NCBI GenBank assembly: GCA_003116995.1
Contig: BDSL01000006.1
Coordinates: 1,633,501-1,697,500, forward strand
Source: Yamagishiella unicocca
Taxonomy: Eukaryota > Chlorophyta > Chlorophyceae > Chlamydomonadales > Volvocaceae
Length of the DNA: 64,000 nt
Direction: 5' to 3'
In this document: positions 1 to 14,100 of the stretch, one piece after another
Position numbering within the stretch: position 1 is the first letter of the stretch
Layout: each line of letters starts with the position of its first letter
Made by a program: the position numbers and the translations under genes
Notes under the pieces: generated by a model
What the model was told of the DNA's origin: nothing
Seen by the model: the letters and a program-made list of their open reading frames with translations, nothing else
Databases searched by the model: none

Positions 1-233
1 CACCACGGCCATGTCGACGTCTGCGAGTACTGGTGCCTCCTTCAGGTCCGTGCAGGCATCGTTGACACCTTGCAAGTTACTCCCCGGCTCGTTGATCGTG
101 TCCCGCTGGCCCGCCAGGGAGTTGTTGTCTTGCCCTCGCTTGGACCGAAGTCGCACTTGTGGAAGTTGAGCTAGGCGCGCTGTCGTTTGGGCGGGCCTTT
201 GGGTGATGCACGCGCGGTCTTGAGCTTGGCCAC

Positions 234-752
234 ATGTGGTACACGAGCTGGGCCTCAACAAATGGCCTTCTTCTCGACCTCTTAAAGGATGGCGGTGTTG
301 TCCTCCCTGAGCTCCTCCATAACCTGAGCTTCATGGCGCTACCGTTCGGGTTAAAATCGGAGCTGTGGGGTTTCTCGAACCTTGTGCGGGAGTTTTGCGC
401 GTGCCTGAGGCACAAGGGCTTCCGGGTGCTCAATTACCTGGACGACTACCTAATCTTGCTGGGGGTAGAGAAAACGCAGGCCGGGAGCCATAGGGATGCA
501 CTTTTTATGGAGTTTTGGACAGCGGGGCCCCCGAGAGGCGGTCGCCCCCACACGTCAACGCGTTCCAGAGCCTTACCCAGTTTGCTCCTGTGCTTCACGA
601 AGTCGAAGGGGCGATCGGGAACGGAAGTCGAAGGCTGCCTTCGAACCACTGCCGCGAACCCAACAAGAAGGGTGGTCATGCCGACCATCGTAGCGACTCG
701 GGACATGAGGCTGCATAAGAAGGTGGCACGGAGGCAAAAACGCGGATCCTAG
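234..752 (+). mobile_element. Decayed retroelement reverse-transcriptase fragment (DIRS-like or Ty3-like)
   Basis: The open frame carries a reverse-transcriptase palm signature: ALPFGLKSELWGFSNLV followed about 20 residues later by RVLNYLDDYLIL, the YxDD-type catalytic box, at roughly 330-465. The spacing and the ALPFGL motif look most like DIRS-like or Ty3-like elements, both known in volvocine genomes. After the catalytic box the frame loses any recognisable RNase H, integrase or tyrosine-recombinase sequence, and the first 230 bases of the window give no clean continuation. I read it as a truncated, inactive copy. The class is an inference from the motif alone. Confidence 0.7.
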
Positions 753-897
753 TTGGTTGGCCGAATACTCATCGGGAATTGCTTTCATCTCGTTCAGTGT
801 TCGGCGGTGATGGTTCTGTAAGAAGTATTATCATACTATGGATCTGTTGTATGATGCAGCGTGGCAGTTCCCTCAGGTTCCCTCCTGACCCCATCCG

Positions 898-976
898 CTC
901 GGCTCAGAAATTATTAGTCTTCGTTTCTCAACGCTCAGCGGAAAATTCGCGAAGATGTTGTTAGCATCATTGCCGA
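898..976 (+). repeat. Direct repeat copy 1
   Basis: Starts with CTCGGCTCAGAAATTATTAG, passes through CGCTCAGCG and a GCGAAG/GTTG segment, and ends near TGCCGAG. A second diverged copy lies at 1270-1350. The spacing is about 370 bases. The pair may be termini or internal repeats of the retroelement remnant to the left. Confidence 0.6.
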
Positions 977-1269
977 GTGGAGGGGGCGGGAAGGGGGGGA
1001 GCAGGAGGCCAGTCCACTGAGGACCGCAGGCTGGTTTCCTCCTAGGCAGCATTCGATGCTTAGGAGTGCTTTGGTGAGCTCTATGCGCCACCAAGGGACA
1101 TACCCTGCCCCGACGCCAAGTCAGCAACGATCATGGCTTTCGCGGATTGCTTGAGTATTGCTTTACTGTCTTCGGGGCCCACGTGGCTCCTCGCGCAAAA
1201 CACATATGGTCAATCACAGCAAGGTGATCTGAAACTTGCAATACGGGTATCAATGTGAGAGTGCGCATT

Positions 1270-1350
1270 CTCGGCTCAGAAATTATTAGTCTTCGTGTTT
1301 TTACGCTCAGCGTAAGCCTCGCGAAACGGATGTGTTGCATCTTCGCCGAT
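1270..1350 (+). repeat. Direct repeat copy 2
   Basis: Shares the first about 27 bases exactly with the copy at 898 and then follows it with substitutions (CGCTCAGCG, GCGAAACGGATG, CATCTTCGCCGA). Same orientation as copy 1. Confidence 0.6.
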
Positions 1351-1780
1351 AAAATGTGCCTCAGCAACCATTTCCACATGTTCACGTTATGAACGTTTGT
1401 ACTCAATTAGGCACGACCAGGTCCCGCCATCCATCGGCAGAGTTGAGTGAGCGGAAGGGCCGTAAAGCTGCCCGCCAGGCCCACAATGTGAACTGACCTT
1501 AGCAGGGTATGTTGTCACGGCGTGGTACTCATGGAAGCTTGCGCATTCCTAGTGTGCGGGCCGCCGCCACGGCTGATGCCGAAGACGACTGCTTCTTAGC
1601 GAACATACCTAACGCACGCGGCCCAGGCATAATAATGACTCTACGCCAGATCGGCAGTAATAAGCATTGCTTTGGACTCCAGGCATCGCAATGCTTTGCA
1701 GGCGGCGTAACGGACATGTAGGCCACGCTGCCAACGTACTCCTAAACGACATCAAGTAAAATTGCACGCCATAATATGCA

Positions 1781-1785
1781 TTACA
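1781..1785 (-). terminator. Candidate poly(A) signal TGTAA for gene A
   Basis: On the minus strand TGTAA lies 12 bases beyond the gene A stop codon. TGTAA is the usual volvocine poly(A) signal. The resulting 3' UTR would be very short, so this is only a candidate. Confidence 0.35.
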
Positions 1786-1797
1786 TCGTGACAACGC

Positions 1798-4700
1798 TCA
1801 TTCTAGTCCTATTCCCTCGCCTTCGCCGTGCAGTACAATGCCGTACGGCTTTGCGGTGAATTGCGAACCCAGCGGCTTCTCAGCCTTTCCCCCAGCCGGC
1901 ACGGCTTCGGCCGATGCTCTTCCTCTGACTCCTGCGCTTGCAGCGCCACCAAATCTCCACCCGTCCGCAACCCCACTGCCAACGGAAGGCTCCTGGCTGC
2001 CGTAATCGCCTCGCTCCCCCCCCGCTCCAACAGCTGCCGAAGCACCCAACGCCACACCTCCCACAATCCCTTGCACCACCCTCACGCCACTTCCTGCTTC
2101 CAACCCAGACCGCGCAGCGAACTCCCCCCTCCTCCAGACCCCCTCCCCCTCGCCACCTCTGCCAACAGCCTCCGACCCCCCCCCACCGCCGTGCCCATCT
2201 CCGGCCCCATCGCCCGCCATCGCCCCATGGCTGCCGCCAGCCCGGCTCACCTCCCCCTCAGCCCCTGCGCAGTGCTCTTGGCCCCGCCCAGGGGGTACAC
2301 CCCCACCAGCGTTGGCACCGCCCGCGCTGCGGCCCAAACCCACACCCAGCCCCTGTGCGAAGGAGCTTTGCAGGTCGTCCAGCTGCTGCTTGATGCGCGC
2401 GAACATGGCCTCACTGCGCAGACCCTGCAAGCTAGCGGCGGCGTCGTCGGTCGTATCAGCCGTGGAGGCTGTGGCAGCCCGGCCCGAGCCCGCAGCACCC
2501 CCACCGGCGGGCCACCGAGCGCCCCACGAGTCCCCAGCGGGACCGGAAGCGCTGCTGCCATTGGCGCTGCCTGGCTCCGAGCCGCCGCCACCGCCACCGC
2601 CGTCCATCGGCTTCCATCGTGACGGCGCCTTATTGGGTCGGCTGAACGCACCCATGCTGCCCTTGCGGGGACTGGTCTGGTCCGGCGGAGCCGTTCGGTC
2701 GTGTTGCTGCTGCTGCTGCTGCTGCACGCCTGCCGGCCAGCTGCCACCCCAGGCCGCGCCGGCGGGCTCGGCAGCAGCAGCAGCAGGGCCGGCCTTGGCG
2801 AAGGCAGCTGCTCCCGTCACAGCCGAAGACCCGGCACTGGCGCTGCGCGGCCCGCCCAGAGTGGATGCGTTGACGGCGTCGAGGAGCGAGGACAGCAAGG
2901 CGCGCCCGTCGCTGCCAGCTCGGCGCGCGCTGCCCGGGGTGAAGCCGCCTGCTCCTGCACCTGCAGAGGCGGCCAAGCCGGCCTGCATGCGGCGAGGAGG
3001 GCGCTCGTGGCCGCCGGTGGGGCTGCCGCCGCCGACAAGCCCATCGTGCCCGCTGCATCGCGGCGTGCCGGCGGCGCTGCTGCTGGCGCTGCCGTACGAG
3101 TGGGAAACCAAGCCAAGCCGTCGAGCCCCAGTGGTCCTCCCGGGTTCTTCCTCCTCCTGGGGCTGGCCCCCACCATCGCCCGTCCAGCCGCAGCTGCGAT
3201 CTAGGCCGTTGGCTCCGTAGCTGCCGCTCATGAGCCGATCGTAAGTGTCCCCGGCAACGCTCTCGGCATCGTCTTCGTCGTCCTCATCGCCGTCACGGCT
3301 GGTGTATGCGGTGTACTCGCCCGCCAAGCCGTCACCGTCGTCCTCGCTCTGCCAGCCCCCCTCTTCTCCGTCTCCGTCATCGTCACCATCTTCGTCGTCC
3401 ACCTCCACACTGTAGTCGTGCTGCATCCCAGCGAGCCGCTGCCGCAGCCCTCGGACCAGGGACGCAAGGCCCTCCAGGGAGGACGACGAGGCGCCAGAGC
3501 TGCACTCGTCACCAGTGTGCCTGCCTTCATCCTCACCAGCGGCGCCAGCGATACTCGCCGCAGTCGCCGCGCCCACTGTCGCTGCGTCTCGTCCCCTCGA
3601 CGCCGACTCCTTGGTCACTCGGCGTCCCTGCCCGACGCCGCTCCCGCTGCCGCCCCCGAGGCCATCGTCGGCGTAGCCCAGATCGCCCACCACCTTCTTG
3701 CGACTGCCGCTGCCCAGACTCTCGCCCCCCGCTGCCGCTGCGTCCGGCGACCGCGTCCTCGTGCGGCGCAGGAAGACCTCCACGTCTATGGGGGCGGCCC
3801 CGGCCGCGCCAGACGGCTCTGACCCGGGGAAACCATACCCTGCCGCGGTGGCGGCAGCCGCGGTGGCGGCAACCGAACTTGCAAACACGCCGTCTGGTTC
3901 CGCAGGCCCACTGGTCGCCGCCTTGGGGTCACTGCCACGCGCGCCGTTGGAATGCAGCGATGCGGAGGCAGGGGCGGCGGCGGGCGCCGTGGCGAGGAGC
4001 GGGTCCATTAGCAGTTCCGCGGCGGTTGGGCTTTCCGGTCCCAACTCCGCGACGGAGACCGAGTGTACGTATCGGAGGCTGCGGCCTCGTGCCACAGCCC
4101 CTCCGGCACCCAGCTGCTGCTGCGGCTGCTGCTGCTGCTGGTCAGCCGCCGCGGAAGCTCGCGCGGGGTACGTGCTGGGCGGCTCGGTGGGCGGAACGGG
4201 CCGATTAGAGGTCCTGGAGGACATCCGACGGCTTGGCTGGTCACGCCCGGTTCCGGAGCCCCCGGCGGCTGCCGCGGCCGCTTCCTCCTGCCTTGTCGGC
4301 ATCGAGCCGGCGGTCGCTGGGCCCGGGCTGGGCCGCTCCGCGGGGCTGCTGGCGGAGCGACGCAGGCGCTTGGCGCTGTGCGGCCCGCTGGTGCCTGGGA
4401 TAGCAGCGGCGGCCATGTGCTCGCCGCCGAGGGCAGCATGCTCGCCCACGGGTCGCGACGACCCAGGTGCCGCGACCTGGGTGGCGCCGCCACCGCGGCG
4501 CGCAGCGCCTCCAGGCGGCGTGCGCTGGGTGCTCCCACCCGCGCCCACCTCCTCCCTGCCCCGCTCCTGTCCACGGACTTCCTCTGGAACCCGCTGCTCG
4601 AGCTCCGGGCGCTGCTCGACGTTCCACCGGCCGCGCACCGACAGCCCTCCCGCTCCGCTGCGGGCCGCCTTGACCGCCGCCGCACGTGCCGCAGCCTGGG

Positions 4701-7700
4701 CGCTCCGATTAGCTGCCTCCAGGGCCGCTGTCGCATCCCGAGTCCAGATAGCTGGCTCGTCACGCTGGTCGCCGGCTGGCGGAGCACCCCCCCTCGCCGT
4801 CGCCTCCTCCGACAGCTCTCGAGCTGCCCGCACCGCCTCCTTGTGCGCGATCCCGGCAGCGGCGGCGGCGGCGGCGGCGCCGACCCCGAGCCCACCCGTT
4901 GGGGCTGCTGCGGCCGTGGCCGCTCTCGCTCGAGCGGCAAGATCGTGCGTCTCCGGCATGTGCGGACCTCCGTCGCCGAAGAGCTTCACTGGCTGGTGTG
5001 CTTTGTCGACTCGCCGTTGAGGCGCAGGGGCGATCGGCACGCCGCTTGCGGGGGAGCGCGAAGCTGCCGCCGAGAAGGGCGCGGTGGTGGAGGCCGTGGC
5101 GGTGTGTCCTTTCAGCGCCGGCGAAGCCACGTCGCTGTCAGCTCCGAAGCCGGATGCGGTGGGGCTCTCGAAGCCCCCGGGAAGGGGGTTGTGGTGTCCG
5201 TCCGGCAGCGACGTGGGCGACATTGCAGACCCGTGCAGTGTCCTGGGGTTTCGGAGCATGCGTGTTTAGATTGCGGAGCTCCAGCAAGGCAAGAGGGGTG
5301 CATGCAGAGTCCACCGTTGCAAAGGGAGGGACAACAGAGATTGGGTGGGATTCGAGGGAGACCCGTGGATGCCCGAAAAAACCGTTTAAAACAGAAGTTT
5401 TGAGATGCATGCTGGAGAACTGGGTTGGGGGTACTAAAGCCCCAGAGATTGGGTGGGAGGGGTAGCCCCGGATACAACAAGGTGTAGCTGCCAGCCACAA
5501 AGCCCCATGCACATAATGGCATACGCGTGCAAACACACGCTCCCATCCACGATTCCAGCACCCCTGCAACACAATACCACGTCATGTGCCTTATCAGCAA
5601 CCCTCCGAAACCCACGCAACCGCACCTCTTCAACGCGTTGACGGCGTTTGGCGAGATTGCTTTCCACTGCGCAGGGAGGGAGCGCCGGCCGGATGACGTG
5701 TCAGCAGGAACCCCCCCGACCTGCTCCCTCAGCTGCGGGTGGCCGGGTGCTGCTGACGCTCCCAGCTGCAGCGGATGCAGGCTTTGGTGGTTCACGTGGC
5801 TATGATCTTCGCGCTGTGCCCGATACGACTTGCCCGCCTTTGCGTACAGGGGTGAGGAATCCTTGAGGGCGCCATGCTGCGCCTTTGCTGGCGGACTACG
5901 TCGTGAGGCCAAGCTGGGCACAGCCGCTGGTTGCGGCATGTCAAACACGGAGCTGCTGTCCGCCGGCTTGCGCTGCGGATGCGCCGCCGGCAGGGCGACG
6001 TGGGAAGGAGCAGGCGGCCACCCGGTCCTGCTATGCGTGGCAAGCGACGCGGCCGCCGCCTGCTGCGTGGTGTCAAGGGAGGCCGTCTCCACCGCAGTGG
6101 CGACCTCCGGGCCTCGCCACCGCTGCTGATGCGGCTTGTCACGCACGGCTGCCGACTCCGACGGCGAGGGTTGCTGCTCGGATGTCACGCGCTCCCTCAT
6201 AAGGCCCTCGCCTGCGCCCCCTGCGCTGCCGCCAGAGCCCGCCCGTGAGCCTGGCGCCGTGCCCAAGCCGCCGTCGGCGCCGACGATGAACGCGGCACTG
6301 CTGGTCCCCGTGTAGCGGCTGTCGCCATGCACCCCCTCCGAAAACAGGTGTGCTCTGGCTGCCGCCGCTGCCCCTGGCTGCAGTGCTGCGGATTCCAGAT
6401 CCTCAGTGCGTTCAAAACACCTATCTTCACTGAGGAAACGAGCGTGCACCTGAGACGATCCAGGACTGGCGGGGCTCCACCGGCCGGGCAGGTCACCCCG
6501 CTGCTGCTCGGCCATCCGCTCATCGGCCGCCATCGACGAGGTCCCAGCCAAGCCCCTGTCAGACGCAGGTGACTGCGCGGACGCGGCCGTGGCCGCCCCC
6601 ATAAGGCCCTCGAGCTGCCTGGTCCTTGCGTGGAGCTGCTCGGTCGCAAACAGGTAGTCGTCGACGATCTGGCCGTAGGACTTCCTGTGGCCCGTCCGTG
6701 CGTTTGGGTAGCACAGGGCGGACAGGCGGGACCAGGGGCGGGATGCGGATTGGTCGATCGCGATCTGCCGTGCGTGGAGTGGATCCTACATCCACGTGCG
6801 TCCCGTGGTTTTATTAAATGCTCCTGACTGGCATTATGTCGTACAAGGTGTGCGTCAGCTGCATATCCCAGTACGAACACCGTACCGCAGCATCGCCGAT
6901 GCTTGGTCGTACTGCTCCTGCAGCCGCGCCTTCTCACGGCGCTCCAGGTCCAGCTGCTGCACCAGGTCGTCTATGTGCTGTTGCAGGGCAGCAGTTGTGT
7001 TGGTGGGGTTGGCGCCGGTGGCGGCGTTCCCTGGGGATACGTCGGCTGGATTTCGCCTGGCGTTTGCTCCATGACCAGAGGAGTTGGCAGCAGCATCGGA
7101 GTTGGCTGCTACGCTAGCGGCCTGCGTCGCAGTGAGGGAATTCGTGGCGGGTCCGCTGTGTGGTACGGGCAATATGCGCAGCAGCTGCTTGGTAAGGTGG
7201 AACGCTTTGCTTTGTGCCGTTCAGTTGAGAAGGCCCGGGCGCAGTGTCACGATGGCACATGTAGGCTTCGATAGGATATGGTTGTCGTCATCAAACTTGC
7301 GCCTAGGGTTCTGTGCGTGAGCACCCGTCCGTATGCGACCTGATGGAAATAATAATAACCGAGATTCATTGTAGGTGCAATGACCACTAATTATCCGCAG
7401 GGCAATCGTTTTTTCTGGGTTGCGTCCTTGTTGGCGGTGCTGAGCATGTTGAAGGGCAAAGCCCCTCCACGGCTCAGGAGGGCTGACGGCTCACCAATGT
7501 ATCAGCCTCCTTCTGAGCATTCGCTGCTACCGTCTTGAGGGAATAGAAAAGCACCTATCGCAACCGGTGGGCACAAGGAGCGTGTAAGGCAATGAGTGTG
7601 CAAGCCTCAGCAGCTGCGCTGGCCACACCGGGAAGGTGCACAAGCAGGAAGCCGCCCCCGGAAATACCTGGAGATCGAGGACATACTGTTGTGCCGCTGC

Positions 7701-7760
7701 AACCTCATCTAATATTCCAAGCCCGGGGCCATTCGTGCTTGAAGAGCCCAAAGCGGACAT
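1798..7760 (-). CDS. Gene A: large low-complexity protein with N-terminal coiled coil, function unknown
   Basis: Reconstructed exons (minus strand, 5' to 3'): 7760-7668, 7187-6886, 6684-5626, 5242-1798, giving 1632 residues with every splice phase closing. The start ATG is preceded by an in-frame stop a few codons upstream. Residues about 95-165 form a charged heptad-rich coiled coil that spans the exon 2/3 junction (AMLR joined to KSYGQIVDDY). The rest is Ala/Gly/Ser-rich with an acidic DDEDGDDDGDGEE tract near residue 1100, a short polyQ near 1325 and a second short helical piece (FARIKQQLDDLQSSFAQ). I recognise no catalytic domain. A scaffold or coiled-coil cytoskeletal role is possible but unsupported. 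Exon 4 is one open frame of 3.4 kb, unusually long for this genome, so an unrecognised intron or an earlier end is possible. Intron 3 (5243-5625) carries a copy of the dispersed element. It is head to head with ARFB. Confidence 0.75.
5353..5427 (+). repeat. Dispersed intronic element, copy 1
   Basis: Contains ACCCGTGGATGCC, CCGTTTAAAACAGA and GAGATGCATGCTGGAGAAC, the signature blocks of a family seen seven times in this window. It lies in intron 3 of gene A, antisense to it. A weaker tail may extend to about 5480 (GGATACAACAAGG). Confidence 0.85.
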
Positions 7761-8339
7761 CCTCGTTCCGGCCCTTACGACTATGCTGGCTCCCTAGTCA
7801 AGCCTGCCGTTGCAATTTGATCCAATGGCTAAGAGATTGGATTGCCGTGCATTGGCTACGCGCGTCGCTTAACGGACGCCTGTGTCGAGCTGTCGCAGCA
7901 ACCACAGCTGCTCACAAACGTCATGAATGACATAGATATCTGTAATCTCAGATATGTCTGTGCTCCCTAATGTGTTATTTGACGAAATGGATGTGCAGAA
8001 TGCTGGGAATGAATCGGAAGCCCTCAAATTGCAAATCGGCGGGTCCACTTGGAACCTTTATTCCGGGAACAGCACACAAACACTTACTATATTCACACGT
8101 TCTTACAGGTACCTTTTATCTTATCTTTTTTACAACATATTAGAGGGCCTGCTTCGCCTGTTTCCTCAGCGTCGAGGGCCCTCACTTCAGCGCCGTCCTT
8201 TGTCACGGTGCTCTTTTATAACGCTTAAGACTTTGTAGATAGGAGTGAGTAAGCAACGTTGGAAGGCGAGGTCTTCTCTTAGCACCGGACAGGCAGTCGC
8301 AGTTTCTGCTGGGCCCGGTCCACAGTAAGGTACCCCAAG
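7761..8339. promoter_or_regulatory. Head-to-head intergenic region, gene A / ARFB
   Basis: This 579-base gap separates the start codons of gene A (-) and ARFB (+), so it must hold both promoters and 5' UTRs. It is more AT-rich than its surroundings. A TTTATAA-like sequence lies near 8214 on the ARFB side, and an imperfect inverted repeat (AGATATCTGTAATCTCAGATATG) near 7935. No defined element is proven. Confidence 0.4.
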
Positions 8340-9735
<1,396 letters not shown>

Positions 9736-11164
9736 GTGGCGTGTTGACGGGTGCAGGAATGGGCCGCTGTCTGGGCGACCGGGGGTCTAGGGAGGGGGCT
9801 AGGCAGCCCCTGCAAATTGTACCAGGAGCAGCCTCGGCAAGTCCTTGAAGGCGAAGGTGTCGTTGGCGGTGGTGCCGCTGGTCCGCTGGTGGCTGCGCAA
9901 GGGTCATGTGGAGGCCCGGCACGCTGTGGTGGCGGGATGGGGCGGGATTGGGTCGCGGACACCGTATGGCTGCGTTGGTGTACCGGGCAGCGGATGTGAG
10001 AGCGCTCAAGTGTTGGTGCAAGGGGGGTAGCGAGGCGGGCGGGGGAAGGTGCAGGCAGGCAGGAGGGGTTTGGTGGCAGGGGGCACGATGCTCGTCCTGG
10101 TGCTCGTCCTGGTGCTGCGGGTTCCACTGTTGGTTGACTCCCGGTGGGTTCCCAGGAGGGCGCCTACAAGCTGGTGGGGGAGGGAAGGAGAGGGTCGCAC
10201 CGTGCTTCGCGGTCACACCCCCCTGCCGTCCTGCGCACGGTCCGGCGTTGGGTGTGCGAGCAGTGCGTTGCTCCTAGGGACGGCTTGTTATGTGTTGGGG
10301 TTGCAGCGTTGTCTTTGGAGCTTGAGGCTGGCGCTCCCTTTCTGGCCCGTGCCGTGGATCTCGCTGATGCCAGCCAGCAGCCCGCTCCAGTGGCTGTCCT
10401 TGCGGGTGCGCGCACAATGGTGCAGTCTGCAGCGCCAGTGGATGTCCTTCTGGTAGGGTTTGAGAGGTCGTCTTCGCGGGGGGAGAGGAGATGGGGGATG
10501 AACGTGGGTTGCGGCCCCATGGGGTGGAATAGATAGGCGCTGCGAACGCGGTAATGAGCTGGCTGCTGGATTATGTTCGTTCTTGCAGCTCGGCTGGGAC
10601 CCCCCCGGCGGCGTCGACCGGCAAGGGCGTCCGCTGTGCGCACAAGGCGCATGGGTGGCCCCGGAGCTTCGTGAGGTTTGCGATGCGACATGTAACTAAC
10701 CTCACCGCACGTGCACTGACGTGGAATGTACGAGAATTCACATGTCACCGCACGGCGTCTTCGTTGAAATATGCTAGGCTGGGTGCCGCCGAGGGAAAGC
10801 GATGCGCGACGGAGCTAGGGGGCAATCGCTGAGCGCCAATGTAGCTGCGGGACGCTCCGGATGGTCACCTGGGCACGTGCGTGTAACTGTCCGCTGCATG
10901 GCTGTCTGTCGTGGAGGAACCCTACCTTCTCAAGTCCCATGGCGTTGATTGTTACCTACTGGGAAGTGCAAGGTCAGAAAGGGTTAGAATGCGACATGTA
11001 TGCATTTGTGGTGGGTGTGTCGGGGAACCCCAAAGGCGTTACGACATTCGCGCCAAGTCATACCGCCGCCTGCTGCCAAACAACTCTTCGGCCTGGCTGA
11101 TAACCCTTGCGCATAGCATACTGAGGAAAAACTCAATGTTAAGCCAAGCCTGATATTACGCAAG
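9736..11164 (+). other. ARFB 3' UTR and intergenic spacer
   Basis: No credible exon is visible. TGTAA occurs at 10691-10695 and 10882-10886 on the plus strand, the likeliest poly(A) signals for ARFB, implying a 3' UTR near 1 kb. The remainder must contain the promoter of the MYND gene. A small CTCGTCCTGGTG duplication lies near 10090. Confidence 0.45.
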
Positions 11165-14100
11165 ATGGAATTCAGCGAAAATAGTTACAACACGTTTGCG
11201 GAATTCACGTCTAGTCCTGAATTTCGGTGGCTCCATGACATCCTGATTTCCTCAACAGCAGGGCTTGCACCTTTGGCGCAACTATGTAAGCAGAACGGGC
11301 GAGGCACATCGCGCCTGCACAAAAGCTGCTTTGATGCAGCCTACAGCAGTTCACAGGATCTCAGAGTCGCATTTGGCAATCAGATGAGCCGGTATCGCGT
11401 ATTCATGCTGAGCCATCACCGGAAGTTCCTGCAAGAAATATTGTTTCCGGCATACGCCTGGCTGCTCCGGTACACGGCCCCGGACTACGGCGGCGAAGCG
11501 ATGTGTTTCGAGGTAGCGGAGATGGCAATACGTCTAGCCACCCTGAAGGACAACTTGGAGGCTGTTGTCATGTTGCTTTGGGACGGCACGTACACATACT
11601 GGCTTGTGGATGAAGGCAAGGATGTGATGGAGGCGTGGCACCAACACGCGACAGTGCTGGTTCGAATGGACACACTCAAGTGCGTATCGCAAGCGTTGGG
11701 CGGAAAAAGGAGGGTGCTGCTGGCGCACCAGGGCAGCCTATCGCAGTTGTCCGACAGGATAAACGACGCGGAGCGTGCGCTGGCTGTCGTGGCCACGATG
11801 TTATCAGCCAAGACTCGGTCCATGAATCTGTGCCCAGGGGCCGCCTCGCCCTCCTCATCCGCGTTCAATTCCGCCTTGGTGCAGTCGTATTTTTTGGAGC
11901 ATGCCTGCGCGCTGCGCCTACAACTCGCTGACTCTACGGCACTCGCAGCGCACCTGCTCCGAAACCAGCAGGCGGACGCGAAGGAGGCCGCGCAGGCCGA
12001 GCTGAGGTCCCAGGAGGTGGAACGGCTTCCGTCCGACGCGGCCGCCAGGCACAAGCCGTTCGTACGCGCCCCGCAGGACGAAGTCCTTCTTCAGCTGCTG
12101 GCACTGTGCAGCCTCTTCGGACGGCAGGACAGCATTTATTTCGAGCTAAGCTCCCACGGAAGCATCGTTTTGCAGTCGACGGAGCCGCCTGCTGACGAGC
12201 TGTTGCTGTGGCACTCGCTATCGCACTCGGCCGTGCAGTGCTACTTGGGCTGGTGGCTGGTGGGCCCTATGGTGGCGCTGGGGAGACCGGGGTGCGGTGC
12301 CCACGGCCTGCCCAGCAACCTGCTTGCCAGCTGCCAAGCCAGGCGCTGGCACGATGAAGATATTGGCCTTTTTCGGTATGCCCTCGTTACGGCAGCGCGA
12401 TGCTGGCGACACGCCCTTCGCTGCGCCGCTGCGCCGGCAACCTCGGGCAGCCCGGGCACGGCCGCCGACTCCGCCACAGGCGGAGGCGGCTCGAGGCCTA
12501 CGGCCGAGGCTGGCGGTGTCCAGGGAGGGGACACGGGTGCCAGCACGAGTCACCAAGCGGCGGCATCCAAGCTGCCGTACAGCGCAAGAAACATGTACGA
12601 CATGCTGCTGCCGGTTATGGAGTACTGCCTGGACGAGGGGTGGCCTGTTGTGAGTCGTCCAGCATATTTGAAGCGCTTCGTGGCCGTCTTCTATGATAGC
12701 CTTGAAGCCCTGGTCGAGTGCCTGCAGCACATGCCCCCTGCCGCGGCTGCCCGGCGCCTGTCTAGCTGCTGGCGGCTGCTGGTCCTCATCATGGCGGCGG
12801 GGGATGACGAGAGCCGGCGAACCGAGCTGAGCCGGGCGTCTTGGAGGTTGTGCAGGCTGCTACACATGCAGCAATTGCAGCAGCCATTGGCTGTTGGCCC
12901 TGCGACGGGCGGGACGGAGGCCTCCCCTGCGACGGCACCGGCTAATGCACCGGGGACGGCGACTGCAGCAACGACGAGGGCCCCGGCAGCAGTACCCCAG
13001 CTTGCGGCCGCAGAGATGGCGGCCGTCGACGCCGCCCTTGCTGCTGTTCATGCTGCTATTGCTGCTGCCGCTGCTGCTTTTGTCGCTGCCGCTGCTGCTG
13101 CAGCCGAAGCGCCTGGCGCGACTGCTACGGCAGGTGCGATGGGTCTGGTAGTGGTTGTCAGTGAGGGCGATGGCAGCGGTCGGTTGGTTGGATGAGGAGC
13201 CAGCACCTAAGCCAAGGCTTGTGAACGGGGTTGTGTTGATTCGGGCGTGTGTCGATCAGGACTGGGATTTGAGCTAGCAGAACGGGGTTCTGAAAGGTGA
13301 AGCAACGGCGTCTTCATGTGCGGAGATTTCCTACTGACCGGATGGCATGAGCCAAGCTGCCACGAAGTGCCACATCCCACAGCTTTTGCTTTTGCTTTTG
13401 CTTTTGCTTTTGCACATCACAAACCCTCGCGCCCGACACTCCGTCCCTCTGCTTCATCTTCAGGCGAGGAGCCCAACCTGCAACCCGACGGCCCGCCGCA
13501 GCAGCGACTGCCGTACACGGTGACGTGTGCAATTTCGTCGGGCGTCGTTCCCGCCTTCGAGGCCGGGCTCCGCCGTGTATTCAGCTCGCGCGAGGATGTG
13601 CTGCTCATGGACGCCGCCGTCGTTGCGGTGGACTTGGCGCTGCGCCGACCCGGGTGCTGGCCGGCGCTGCTGGCGTATGCAAATGCGCGACAGGTCTCGG
13701 CTCTCATCACCACCATGACCAAGTTGACGCGGAAGGCCGCGGACGTTGAGCCAACTTGGCCGCATCATGAGACGGGACCATCGCCACCAACATACCGCCG
13801 CGATCCTCGCACGGGGTGGAGGCTCCAGCTGCTCGCACTGCTGGAGCAGATGGCACCGCTAGCGCCGCAGTGGCTGGGCGATGTGGGCGACGAGGGGCTT
13901 GAACCGGGGACCGCCAGCCGGGCGGGGGGCTCAGCACGGGAGGTACCCGGTCAGAAGCGCCCGGTGCCGCAGCAGCTGCGGGCCAGCCTTGACCTCAATT
14001 GGGAGCTGTGTGGGGATTGGGTTGCAGACAGCGACGCACGGCGTGCAGGCCGCTCAAGCAGCAGCGAAGAGGCGGCCTGCGGTGCGGCCCGTGGGCCCAG

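Larger units (their letters stand above)
753..1797. other. Intergenic, probable transposon debris
   Basis: No convincing coding exon is visible. The stretch holds the direct-repeat pair at 898 and 1270 and ends just past the 3' end of gene A. Small open frames here lack motifs and splice signals. Confidence 0.5.

Noticed and set aside
2312..5465. Long plus-strand open frames opposite gene A (up to 446 codons)
   Set aside because: They are antisense shadows of GC-rich coding sequence, lack motifs and splice logic, and conflict with the phase-closed minus-strand gene.
7188..7667. Start of gene A at the internal frame near 7172
   Set aside because: That position is a TTG, not an ATG. A better upstream exon (7760-7668) with a true ATG joins in phase at 7187.
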